From: an uncultured Lachnospiraceae bacterium
Lineage (GTDB): Bacteria > Bacillota > Clostridia > Lachnospirales > Lachnospiraceae
Reading direction: 5' to 3'
Assembly: GCA_905236615.1 (NCBI GenBank)
Contig: CAJORC010000255.1
Coordinates: 1 to 6,855 of the forward strand
Length of the DNA: 6,855 nt
In this document: one piece after another, positions 1 through 6,224 of the stretch
How the letters are laid out: every line of letters begins with the position of its first letter
How positions within the stretch are numbered: the first letter of the stretch is position 1
Made by a program: the position numbers and the translations under genes
Notes under the pieces: model-generated
Seen by the model: only the letters and a program-made list of their open reading frames with translations
Told to the model about the DNA's origin: nothing
Database searches by the model: none

Positions 1-60
1 GCCGGTTCCGGCGATTTATAGCATGAATTGTGATCATAAATCGCCGTGACCGGTTTTTAT
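1..60 (+). terminator. Rho-independent terminator of an upstream gene outside the window
   Basis: Positions 1-19 pair with 36-54. The core is GGCGATTTAT against ATAAATCGCC, extended by an outer CCGG/CCGG block, with one mismatch (8/47) and two G-U pairs. The loop is 16 nt (20-35) and is followed by a TTTTT tract (54-58). No gene for it is visible, so it most likely ends a gene to the left on the + strand. Confidence 0.8.
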
Positions 61-70
61 TTGGATTGAA

Positions 71-144
71 TATTTTTGACAGAATGCGATGAATTGTGCG
101 ATTATTTTTGACGTTATTTGATGCTAATAGCTTGTATTTTTGAC
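71..144 (+). repeat. Three direct repeats TATTTTTGAC with an exact 32-bp period
   Basis: The 10-mer TATTTTTGAC occurs at 71-80, 103-112 and 135-144, start-to-start 32 bp each time. That is about three helical turns, so the copies lie on the same face of the DNA. The sequence between copies is mostly different, apart from GATG at equivalent positions in the first two units. Each copy contains TTGAC, resembling a -35 element (TTGACA at 76-81 and 140-145). None has a strong -10 hexamer at 17 bp; the best is GATTAT at 100-105 after an 18-bp spacer. They could be phased binding sites, duplicated -35 elements or remnants of a tandem duplication. The repetition is certain; the role is not. Confidence 0.75.
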
Positions 145-166
145 AAAAGAGGCATATCATTGACTT

Positions 167-173
167 AAAGGAG
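167..173 (+). promoter_or_regulatory. Ribosome binding site deciding the ATPase start
   Basis: AAAGGAG lies 8 nt before ATG 182. It shares its last G with the alternative GTG 173, which therefore has no ribosome binding site of its own at a usable distance. Confidence 0.8.
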
Positions 174-181
174 TGTCTGAT

Positions 182-1528
182 ATGGAACTTAAGCGCAAAT
201 CAAGTCAGGTAATTAAAGAATGGTATAAGGGCAGTAACAAGGCATTATTGATCAAGGGAGCCCGTCAGGTTGGAAAAACCTATGTTATAAGGAATACTTT
301 GAAAGAGCTTAGAAATAAGTATTATGAGGTGAATCTGATCGATTCACCGGAAGCCATTGACATTATTATCAATGCAAAAAACGTAGATGAGCTTGTAATG
401 GGTCTGTCGACGATAAACGATATGCCGCTGATCAAGGGGGAAACTGTAATATTTATAGATGAGGTTCAAAAATGCAGGGAGATGGTAACCAAGATTAAGT
501 TCTTAGTGGATGAAGGAAGTTTTAGATTTATCCTTAGCGGCTCTCTTTTAGGAGTTGAACTGACAAATCTTGAGTCTGCTCCGGTGGGATATCTGACCGT
601 GCATGAAATGTTTCCGTTGGATTTTCAGGAATTTTTGCAGATAACAAATATAACTGATGATGTGATGGCTCATCTGAAGGAATCATTTGAAAAGAGGACA
701 CCTGTGCTAGACGCTGTTCATGAAAAGATGATGACGCTTTTTATCCAGTATCTTCTTGTCGGTGGTATGCCGGATGCGGTGAGCATTTTTGCTGAAACCC
801 ATAACATTAACAACGTTCTAAACATCCATAAGAATATCATCGAGTTGTATAAAATGGATTTCACGAAATATGAGGCTGAAAATAAGAGGCTTCAATTGAT
901 CAATATATATGACCTTATCCCGGCGGAATTATTGAAACAAAATCGAAGATATATAGTTTCAGATATAAAAAAGGGTTTACATTTTGAAAGAATTCAGAAC
1001 TCATTTTTATGGTTAAACAATGCCGGTGTTGCATATCCTGTATTTAATGCGACAGAACCTAAAAAACCTCTGAAAGCCAGTGAAAAACAGAGCTTATTTA
1101 AACTGTATCTGTCGGATGTAGGGATGCTCACATCTATTTACGGGATGGAAACAAAGCGTATGTTATTAAGCAGAAATTCAAATATGAATGCAGGAGGAAT
1201 ATTTGAGAATGCTGTTGCACAGGAATTAAAAAGTAAGGGTTTTGCACTGTACTATTATAATTCGAATAGATTGGGGGAACTGGATTTTGTTGTTGAGTAT
1301 AATGGGAATTCGTTCCCTATAGAAGTAAAAAGCGGGAAGGATTATACAATACATTCAGCTATCAGTAATTGTGTTGCTAATGAACAGTATGAGATGCAGG
1401 AGGCATTTGTACTTGCAGATTGCAATCTGAAGCGCGATGATAAGATCACATACCTTCCGATATACATGGTCATGTTTATTGAAAAAGATTCCGGCGAAGA
1501 ATTGATTGTTGATGAAGTTGTTTTTTGA
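182..1528 (+). CDS. AAA_14 / DUF4143 family ATP-binding protein (COG1373 type)
   Basis: This 448-residue ATPase belongs to a family widespread in anaerobic bacteria and archaea whose cellular role is unknown. Visible features are a Walker A GARQVGKT (26-33), a Walker B VIFIDEVQ with D93/E94, a sensor-like LSGS (118-121), a GGMPDAV motif (194-200), and a DUF4143-type C-terminal half. That half contains GGIFENAVAQEL (338-349), GELDFVV (365-371) and IEVKSG (380-385), a PD-(D/E)XK-like pattern with E342, D368, E381 and K383. The ATG at 182 is preferred because AAAGGAG (167-173) sits 8 nt before it. The in-frame GTG at 173 overlaps that ribosome binding site and is unlikely. The length is normal for the family and no frameshift is seen. 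The gene stands alone, with a repeat-bearing leader upstream and a terminator directly downstream, as is common for these ATPases. Nuclease activity is not implied by the motif alone. Confidence 0.93.
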   Translation: MELKRKSSQVIKEWYKGSNKALLIKGARQVGKTYVIRNTLKELRNKYYEVNLIDSPEAIDIIINAKNVDELVMGLSTINDMPLIKGETVIFIDEVQKCREMVTKIKFLVDEGSFRFILSGSLLGVELTNLESAPVGYLTVHEMFPLDFQEFLQITNITDDVMAHLKESFEKRTPVLDAVHEKMMTLFIQYLLVGGMPDAVSIFAETHNINNVLNIHKNIIELYKMDFTKYEAENKRLQLINIYDLIPAELLKQNRRYIVSDIKKGLHFERIQNSFLWLNNAGVAYPVFNATEPKKPLKASEKQSLFKLYLSDVGMLTSIYGMETKRMLLSRNSNMNAGGIFENAVAQELKSKGFALYYYNSNRLGELDFVVEYNGNSFPIEVKSGKDYTIHSAISNCVANEQYEMQEAFVLADCNLKRDDKITYLPIYMVMFIEKDSGEELIVDEVVF

Positions 1529-1541
1529 AAGAAATTCAAGG

Positions 1542-1576
1542 AAAGTCAGGTGAAAGAATGTTCACCTGGCTTTTTT
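1542..1576 (+). terminator. Rho-independent terminator of the ATPase gene
   Basis: AGTCAGGTGAA (1544-1554) pairs with TTCACCTGGCT (1561-1571) in an 11-bp stem with one G-U pair and a 6-nt loop (AGAATG). A T6 run at 1571-1576 follows. It starts 16 nt after the ATPase stop codon. Confidence 0.93.
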
Positions 1577-1609
1577 GTATGAGACGAGCGGCAAATGAAG
1601 GTTTCATAC
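1577..1609 (+). other. Leader hairpin between the ATPase terminator and the GH3 gene
   Basis: GTATGAGAC (1577-1585) can pair with GTTTCATAC (1601-1609) over 9 bp with one G-U pair and a 15-nt loop. No U-tract follows, so it is not a plain terminator. It may be part of a 5' leader or an operator, or it may be chance. Confidence 0.35.
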
Positions 1610-1649
1610 TTTGAAGTCAGTAAAATCCCCCAGGCCATCTGAAGACAGG

Positions 1650-1665
1650 GTATTTTAAAAAATAC
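1650..1665. promoter_or_regulatory. 16-bp palindrome, possible operator upstream of the GH3 gene
   Basis: GTATTTT-AA-AAAATAC is a perfect inverted repeat with 7-bp arms, 62 bp before the GH3 signal-peptide start. It lies in a very A/T-rich stretch where short palindromes arise by chance. I found no clear -35/-10 pair in 1577-1727, so its position relative to a promoter is unknown. Confidence 0.35.
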
Positions 1666-1727
1666 ACAAAAAATGTCTGTTTTTAGAGATAATGGTAATA
1701 GAAAAATAGAGAAAGAAGAGGGAAAAA

Positions 1728-1838
1728 ATGAAAAGCATATCAAAATCTAAAGTAGTTCGTGTGGTTTTATCAGTTCTAATTTTTTGTATGGCAGTATTTT
1801 TACCGGCCTGTGGAATTAAAAAAATGCCGGTGGTGTAA
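1728..1838 (+). pseudogene. Lipoprotein signal-peptide segment of the GH3 gene, out of frame with the enzyme
   Basis: ATG 1728 follows an AGAGGG ribosome binding site (1717-1722, 5-nt gap) and encodes 36 residues ending at TAA 1836-1838. The peptide starts MKSISKSKVVRVV, then has a hydrophobic stretch and a lipobox-like FLPAC with Cys28 followed by Gly. This is a standard bacterial lipoprotein signal peptide for diacylglyceryl transfer and signal peptidase II cleavage. After C-G-I-K-K the frame continues as M-P-V-V-stop. One extra A in the A7 run at 1818-1824 would instead give C-G-I-K-K-N-A-G-G-V-K-G and join the GH3 reading frame. It is therefore best read as the true N-terminus of the downstream enzyme, split by a one-base deletion, a sequencing error or a slippage site. 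Confidence 0.85.
1818..1824 (+). other. A7 homopolymer where the GH3 reading frame is broken
   Basis: The seven A residues are read as AAA AAA Atg in the signal-peptide frame. The GH3 frame is entered by a -1 shift here, or by an A8 tract. Upstream of 1820 the GH3 frame is closed by TAA (1817-1819), and downstream of 1835 the signal-peptide frame is closed by TAA (1836-1838). The switch must therefore occur between these points, and the A run is the natural place. Confidence 0.85.
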
Positions 1839-1855
1839 AAGGTATCGTTTCACGT

Positions 1856-3730
1856 ATGTCACTGGATGAAAAAATATCACAGATGATCATACCTGCAATT
1901 CGAACCTGGAACGAAGCTGAAGTGACTGACCTTGAAGAATATCCTGAGCTTAAGGAAGCACTTCAGAGGCATCAGTACGGCGGGATAATCCTGTTTGGTG
2001 CCAATATCAAGGATACGGAACAGACTGTCAGGCTGGTGTCAGGATTGCAGGAAAACAATCTTGCTATCAAAAAGGTCTCTTCACATATTCCATATCTGAT
2101 GCCGATTGATGAAGAGGGCGGGATAGTGATCCGCTTGACAAACGGAACGCGTATGACCGGGAACATGGCTATAGGGGCAACTGCTGACAAGGCAGGAGAA
2201 AAAGCAGTCACAACGGGAAGAATCATCGGAGAGGAGCTTTCAGCACTTGGATTCAGCGTAGATTTTGCGCCTGTTGTCGATGTCAATAATAATCCTGCAA
2301 ACCCTGTGATCGGTGTTCGCTCGTTTTCCGATGATCCGGAAATTGTTGCAGAACTTGGCAAAAAATACATGGAAGGACTTTCTGAGGTAAATGTCGCTGC
2401 ATGCTGCAAGCATTTTCCGGGGCATGGTGATACTGATGTGGACAGCCATCTTGGTACGCCTACGGTCAATAAAAGTTATGAAGAAATCAGCAAAACCGAG
2501 CTTGTCCCATTTAAAACGATGATAGAAAACGGCGTGGATATGATAATGACTGCACACATTACATATCCGGAGATAGATGAGAAAGTTAATTTTGCCGATG
2601 GAAGCGAGGGCTGCTATCCTGCAACAATGTCAAAAAAGGTCATTTCCGAAATACTTCGCGAAGATCTTGGATATAAAGGAGTGGTAGTGACGGATGCCTT
2701 AGAAATGGATGCCATAATGAATGGCGCTTTGGTAGAAGGCGAGTCGGGTTCTGCCGAATACATGGTCAATGTCTCCGAGAAAGTAATCAATGCAGGAGTG
2801 GATATTCTTCTTATTCCAAAAGATTTAAAGGACGAAAAGTCTGTAAAATTCTATGACGACTATGTTTCAGGTCTGGAGAAAAAAGTTAAAGATGGAACTA
2901 TAGCCGTAGAGCGCATAAATGAAAGCGTTGAAAGAATCCTGAATCTTAAAGAAAAATATGCTATTACGGAATCCGCGTATGAAGACAATGATATTGAGGG
3001 AAAAGTGGAAACAGCTGAAAGCATTGTGGGTTCAGAAAAACATCATAAAGATGAGATGGAAATTGCACGTGAAGCAATAACTCTTTTGAAAAATGATGGC
3101 AGCACACTTCCTCTTTCTGCTAATACCGGAAAAATATTACTGCTTGGAAAACTGGAGACAGACAAGACACTGGCGGAAGCTGCAATGTCACGGCTCAGGG
3201 ATGAAGGTCTGATAGCTCCGGAGACAGAAATAATATATGATTATTATATAGATCAGGATTCTGATGGAGATAAATTGCATTATACCGAAGAAATGGCTGA
3301 AAATATCCGTCATTCTGATATAGTTATTGGGATGACTCAGACTAATAATTCTGCCGCAATGGCGGATGAGGCACCAATGTTTCAGGCGATCAGCAGTGCC
3401 ATAAATGATGTGCATGAAGGGGGAGGAAAATTTGTACTGTTAAGCTGCCGCCTTCCATATGATACAGCCCGATTTAGTGAAGCTGATGCCGTTCTGCTTA
3501 CTTACCTTGGAACTGGAATGAACACAGACCCCACTGCGGTCGGTGAGAAATCAGATAAGGCAGGTGCCTATAATGCAAATGTAATAGCAGCACTTGAGAT
3601 TATAGCCGGAAAAAATAAGGCTTCCGGCAAACTTCCGGTAAACATACCGGAAATAATAGTCAATGACGATGGCAGTGTAACTTACGGAACAAAATTGCTT
3701 TACGAAAGAGGTGCCGGTTTGACTGAATAG
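1856..3730 (+). CDS. nagZ: Glycoside hydrolase family 3, beta-N-acetylhexosaminidase (NagZ/YbbD-like), catalytic part
   Basis: These 624 residues hold the whole GH3 enzyme, which releases terminal beta-GlcNAc from muropeptides or other glycans. NagZ hallmarks (numbered from ATG 1856) are IDEEGG with D85 and R93 for substrate binding, R155 in GVRSFSDD, K185-H186 in KHFPGHGDTD, the Asp-His dyad D196-S197-H198, and the nucleophile D280 in VVVTDALEM. The spacing matches two-domain Bacillus-type NagZ. The second domain begins near AREAITLLKNDG (about 402-413) and runs to the C-terminus. ATG 1856 is only the first start in this frame. Its nearest Shine-Dalgarno-like stretch (AAAAGG, 1837-1842) is 13 nt away, and the true start is probably ATG 1728 through a frame change at the A7 run, giving about 667 residues and a lipoprotein. 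If 1856 were used, the barrel would be nearly complete but cytosolic. No terminator is evident after the stop. Confidence 0.92.
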   Translation: MSLDEKISQMIIPAIRTWNEAEVTDLEEYPELKEALQRHQYGGIILFGANIKDTEQTVRLVSGLQENNLAIKKVSSHIPYLMPIDEEGGIVIRLTNGTRMTGNMAIGATADKAGEKAVTTGRIIGEELSALGFSVDFAPVVDVNNNPANPVIGVRSFSDDPEIVAELGKKYMEGLSEVNVAACCKHFPGHGDTDVDSHLGTPTVNKSYEEISKTELVPFKTMIENGVDMIMTAHITYPEIDEKVNFADGSEGCYPATMSKKVISEILREDLGYKGVVVTDALEMDAIMNGALVEGESGSAEYMVNVSEKVINAGVDILLIPKDLKDEKSVKFYDDYVSGLEKKVKDGTIAVERINESVERILNLKEKYAITESAYEDNDIEGKVETAESIVGSEKHHKDEMEIAREAITLLKNDGSTLPLSANTGKILLLGKLETDKTLAEAAMSRLRDEGLIAPETEIIYDYYIDQDSDGDKLHYTEEMAENIRHSDIVIGMTQTNNSAAMADEAPMFQAISSAINDVHEGGGKFVLLSCRLPYDTARFSEADAVLLTYLGTGMNTDPTAVGEKSDKAGAYNANVIAALEIIAGKNKASGKLPVNIPEIIVNDDGSVTYGTKLLYERGAGLTE

Positions 3731-3734
3731 GGTT

Positions 3735-3770
3735 GAACTAGGGGACGGCGGAACGAGGGGACTGGAACAG
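3735..3770 (+). repeat. Short imperfect tandem GAAC-n-AGGGGAC repeats
   Basis: GAACTAGGGGACGGCG (3735-3750) is followed by GAACGAGGGGACTG (3751-3764) and then GAACAG. The repeats start 5 nt after the GH3 stop in a G-rich patch unlike the A/T-rich surroundings. GGGGACGG-type sequences recur as REP-like intergenic elements in some clostridia; assigning this copy to such a family is an inference. No good hairpin or U-tract is present. Confidence 0.4.
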
Positions 3771-3781
3771 TGAAGCTACGG

Positions 3782-3801
3782 GTTTGAAATCAATATCAAA
3801 C
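3782..3801. promoter_or_regulatory. 20-bp dyad over the -35 position, possible operator
   Basis: GTTTGAAATC and AATATCAAAC form an inverted repeat centred between 3791 and 3792. The 6-bp outer arms GTTTGA/TCAAAC are perfect, and one inner mismatch is flanked by AT/AT. The dyad ends 10 bp before the -10 element and covers the spot where a -35 would lie. That placement suits a dimeric repressor blocking RNA polymerase, but no regulator gene is adjacent. Confidence 0.5.
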
Positions 3802-3808
3802 TGCATTA

Positions 3809-3817
3809 TGCTATAAT
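3809..3817 (+). promoter_or_regulatory. Extended -10 promoter of the pyruvate-kinase-like gene
   Basis: TGC-TATAAT gives a consensus -10 (3812-3817) with the TGn extension (3809-3811). No good -35 hexamer lies 16-18 bp upstream, as is usual for extended -10 promoters. The expected start is near 3824, leaving a leader of about 40 nt before ATG 3865. Confidence 0.65.
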
Positions 3818-3864
3818 TATCTTGAATGAGAATAATTAAAACTGTTTGAAAAAAGGTGAAGCCA

Positions 3865-4839
3865 ATGGCAGATATTTTCGGAACGCTTGGACCTGCGTGT
3901 TATGGTCGTGAAATCTTGAAAGGAATGTTTTCCATGGGAATGACAGGGATAAGGATAAATCTTTCCCATATAATGCTTGCTGATTGTGCGGAAAAAATCA
4001 GGGATATAAGAGAGGCAGCGGCAGAGTATTCAATTGATCCCAAAATACTGGTGGATCTGCGTGGACCGGAACTCAGGATAGGAAAACTTCATGAAAAAAT
4101 GATACTTGCGGAAGAATCTGAGATATCACTCGGAACTAAGGGTATACCGGTTGATGAAAAAATAATATTGAATATCGAAGCAGATGATGAGATCCTTCTT
4201 GATGACGGGAAGATACTTCTTAAAACTCTTTCAAAAGATAACTCATTTGTTAATTGCAGGGTAATACGTGGCGGTGAACTGTCCTCAGGGAAAAGTATCG
4301 CGATAGTCGGAAAAACTATAGACATGGATACCTTAACGAAGGAAGATATCATAAATATCCGTGAAGCTGTAAAATTAAGGATCAGCGGTGTGATGCAGCC
4401 CTTTGTCAGAAACACGCAGGATCTTATAAATGTAAGAAAAGCACTTGATGAAGCCGGCGGCAGCAATATAAAAATATATGCAAAAATAGAAAACTCTGAT
4501 GGCGTCAGATCAGTCAAAGATTTCTTTGGATATTGCGACGAGATAGTCATCGCAAGAGGAGACCTTGGCAATTCAATGCCGCTCTGGGAGCTTCCTGCGG
4601 TGCAGAAAAAAATATCGCTCATCTGCCGCGAAAACAATGTCCCGTTCATGGTCGTGACGCAGATGCTGTCTTCCATGGAACATAATAAGATTCCCACAAG
4701 GGCAGAGGTCAGTGATATATATAATGCAGCTGCGGATGGCGCGGCATCGGTCATGGTCACAGGTGAAACCGCAATAGGAGATTATCCGGTTGAAGTGATC
4801 AGATATCTTGCGAATACAGTAAAAACGGCAGAAAAATAA
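3865..4839 (+). CDS. Short pyruvate kinase family protein lacking the C-terminal domain
   Basis: Pyruvate kinase transfers phosphate from phosphoenolpyruvate to ADP. This 324-residue protein shows the TIM barrel and B domain: GTLGPA near the start, R30-I-N32-L-S34-H35 (RxNxSH), VDLRGPELR (63-71), the B domain at about 70-157, AKIEN with K207 and E209, ARGDLG with D233, VTQML with T265, PTRAEVSD (277-284) and TGETAIGDYP (299-308). Counterparts of the catalytic Lys, both metal-binding acids and the ATP-site Arg are kept. Oddities are that it ends right after the barrel, whereas ordinary enzymes are about 470-590 residues with an allosteric C-domain. The Thr after Asp in the DTKGPE motif is Leu65, a usual K+ ligand, and the Gly after SH is missing. 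ATG 3865 is chosen because AAGGTG (3853-3858) lies 6 nt upstream; GTG 3856 overlaps it. It is probably a divergent paralogue, and true pyruvate kinase activity is uncertain. Confidence 0.88.
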   Translation: MADIFGTLGPACYGREILKGMFSMGMTGIRINLSHIMLADCAEKIRDIREAAAEYSIDPKILVDLRGPELRIGKLHEKMILAEESEISLGTKGIPVDEKIILNIEADDEILLDDGKILLKTLSKDNSFVNCRVIRGGELSSGKSIAIVGKTIDMDTLTKEDIINIREAVKLRISGVMQPFVRNTQDLINVRKALDEAGGSNIKIYAKIENSDGVRSVKDFFGYCDEIVIARGDLGNSMPLWELPAVQKKISLICRENNVPFMVVTQMLSSMEHNKIPTRAEVSDIYNAAADGAASVMVTGETAIGDYPVEVIRYLANTVKTAEK

Positions 4840-4925
4840 ATGTGAAGAGTGGACAGTTACTGAATATTTTAATACATTTTCGGTGGTCCTGGCGGCACTT
4901 CCGAAGATACTGCGCAAATCTCAGG
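4840..4925 (+). other. Intergenic stretch after the pyruvate-kinase-like gene
   Basis: These 86 bases lie between the stop codon and the terminator stem. The part 4881-4905 is more G/C-rich than its surroundings and can form a small TTCGG/CCGAA hairpin (4879-4883 with 4901-4905). I recognise no known RNA family or convincing small protein, and it is probably just 3' untranslated sequence. Confidence 0.4.
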
Positions 4926-4965
4926 CATGCCGTAACGGAAACTCCTCCGGTACGGCATGTTTTGG
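4926..4965 (+). terminator. Probable Rho-independent terminator after the pyruvate-kinase-like gene
   Basis: CATGCCGTA (4926-4934) pairs perfectly with TACGGCATG (4951-4959). The stem continues past an A-G mismatch with CGG/CCG and an 8-nt loop. TTTT (4960-4963) follows. It is about 87 nt after the stop codon. The U-tract is short, so termination may be partial. Confidence 0.7.
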
Positions 4966-5001
4966 TTATAGTTTATAACTCAGGGTTTCAGGGCTTTTTG
5001 A

Positions 5002-5030
5002 TTGAGTCAGGGAGTTAAATAGTGTAAAAT
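5002..5030 (+). promoter_or_regulatory. Sigma-A-type promoter of the DUF362 operon
   Basis: TTGAGT (5002-5007) and TAAAAT (5025-5030) are separated by 17 bp, with TG directly before the -10. Transcription would start near 5037, giving a leader of about 50 nt before ATG 5088. Three TCAGGG hexamers (4980, 4988, 5007) lie around and upstream of the -35; their meaning is unknown. Confidence 0.7.
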
Positions 5031-5076
5031 GAAATAAGCAACATGTGGGCATTATTGGGGATTTCTTTGAAAGATT

Positions 5077-5083
5077 GGAGGAG
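5077..5083 (+). promoter_or_regulatory. Ribosome binding site deciding the DUF362 start
   Basis: GGAGGAG at 5077-5083 is 4 nt before ATG 5088, at a usable distance. It makes this start far more likely than the in-frame ATG at 5043, which has no ribosome binding site and lies only a few bases after the expected transcription start. Confidence 0.85.
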
Positions 5084-5087
5084 AAAT

Positions 5088-6209
5088 ATGGCTGGCTCGA
5101 AGGTATATTTTACTGATTTCAGGACAAGAGTAGGAACATCGCTGACAGTAAAGATGCAGAAGCTTATTCGTATGGCGGGTATAGGAAGCATCGATATGGA
5201 CGGCAAATTTGTGGCTATCAAGATGCATTTCGGAGAACTTGGCAACCTCTCTTATTTAAGACCGAATTATGCCAAGGCTCTTGCTGACGTGGTTAAAGAA
5301 CAGGGCGGACTTCCCTTTCTGACTGACTGTAATACGCTCTATCCCGGTTCAAGAAAGAATGCGCTGGAGCATCTGGATTGTGCCAATATTAACGGATTTA
5401 ATACGGTCACAACAGGTTGTCAGATAATAATAGGTGACGGCCTCAGGGGAACCGACGATATAGAAGTTCCTGTTCCAAATGCAGAGTATTGTGAGACAGC
5501 ATATATCGGCAGGGCGGTAATGGATGCCGATGTTTTCATATCGCTTACACATTTCAAAGGCCATGAGTCAACCGGTTTTGGAGGAGCGATAAAAAATATA
5601 GGTATGGGATGCGGAAGCCGTGCCGGTAAGATGCAGCAGCATAACAGCGGACATCCGACTATACATGAGGATCTATGCCGGGGATGCGGACGTTGTGCAA
5701 AAGAATGCGGCTCTGATGCCATTTATTATGAAAATAAAAAAGCCCATATCGATCAGAAACTCTGTAAGGGATGCGGACGCTGCATAGGCGCCTGTGCATT
5801 TGATGCAATAGAAAATATGAACTGGGATGCAAATGAGATACTGGGACGCAAAATGGCAGAATATACTGCTGCTGTCTGCAATGACAGACCATGTTTCCAT
5901 GTCAGTCTCGTAAGGGATATTTCTCCCAACTGCGACTGCCACGGGGAAAATGATGCACCTATCCTGCCGGATGTGGGATTTTTCGCATCCTTTGATCCTG
6001 TTGCACTTGACCAGGCCTGTGTTGACGCCTGCCTTAGGTCTGAACCTATGCCGAACAGCCAGCTCTCCGATAATTTGAGCAAGCCCGGATGGCATCATCA
6101 CCATGATCATTTCTTTGATTCCAACCCTAATATCCGCTGGAAGGAAACACTGGAGCATGCGGAGAAGATTGGACTTGGAACAAGAGAGTATGAACTTATA
6201 ACGATGTAA
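5088..6209 (+). CDS. DUF362 domain-containing protein with two 4Fe-4S ferredoxin motifs (COG2768 type)
   Basis: This 373-residue protein has no signal peptide and is probably cytosolic. The N-terminal part is the DUF362 domain: VAIKMHFGELGN (42-53), LTDCNTLYPGSR (78-89), a THFKGHESTGFGGAIKNIGMG block (154-174) and SFDPVALDQA (301-310). A ferredoxin module is inserted at about 190-240 with two complete CxxCxxCxxxC motifs, C197/C200/C203/C207 and C226/C229/C232/C236, able to hold two [4Fe-4S] clusters. Other notable residues are NCDCH (281-285), further cysteines at 264, 269, 311 and 315, and a GWHHHHDHF stretch (334-342) that could bind metal. Proteins of this type are annotated as uncharacterised Fe-S centre proteins; an electron-transfer or metal-cofactor role is inference. 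It is the first gene of a probable operon, 15 nt ahead of the ECF S component. Confidence 0.92.
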   Translation: MAGSKVYFTDFRTRVGTSLTVKMQKLIRMAGIGSIDMDGKFVAIKMHFGELGNLSYLRPNYAKALADVVKEQGGLPFLTDCNTLYPGSRKNALEHLDCANINGFNTVTTGCQIIIGDGLRGTDDIEVPVPNAEYCETAYIGRAVMDADVFISLTHFKGHESTGFGGAIKNIGMGCGSRAGKMQQHNSGHPTIHEDLCRGCGRCAKECGSDAIYYENKKAHIDQKLCKGCGRCIGACAFDAIENMNWDANEILGRKMAEYTAAVCNDRPCFHVSLVRDISPNCDCHGENDAPILPDVGFFASFDPVALDQACVDACLRSEPMPNSQLSDNLSKPGWHHHHDHFFDSNPNIRWKETLEHAEKIGLGTREYELITM

Positions 6210-6224
6210 AAAGTGAGGTAGAGT

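Noticed and set aside
71..144. CRISPR-like array
   Set aside because: The repeated unit is only 10 bp with 22-bp intervals and three copies; there is no repeat palindrome and no cas gene nearby.
182..1528. Single-gene or multi-gene phage defence system based on the AAA ATPase with PD-(D/E)XK-like end
   Set aside because: The family is common and usually solitary, and no partner effector, toxin or phage-related gene is present; the motif alone does not show a defence role.
1972..2469. 165-codon open frame on the - strand within the GH3 gene
   Set aside because: It is antisense to the conserved GH3 catalytic motifs, has no ribosome binding site and no recognisable domain.
4089..4760. 223-codon open frame on the - strand within the pyruvate-kinase-like gene
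   Set aside because: It is a shadow of the + strand gene, which shows clear family motifs throughout; the reverse translation is Ser/Ile-rich with no recognisable domain.
4881..4965. Riboswitch or structured RNA ahead of the DUF362 operon
   Set aside because: The only strong structure is the terminator stem. It lies upstream of the likely operon promoter (5002-5030), so it is not in that leader, and it matches no riboswitch core I can recognise.
4842..5018. 58-codon open frame starting at GTG 4842
   Set aside because: It runs straight through the terminator hairpin and into the next promoter, has no ribosome binding site, overlaps other open frames, and its composition is not protein-like.
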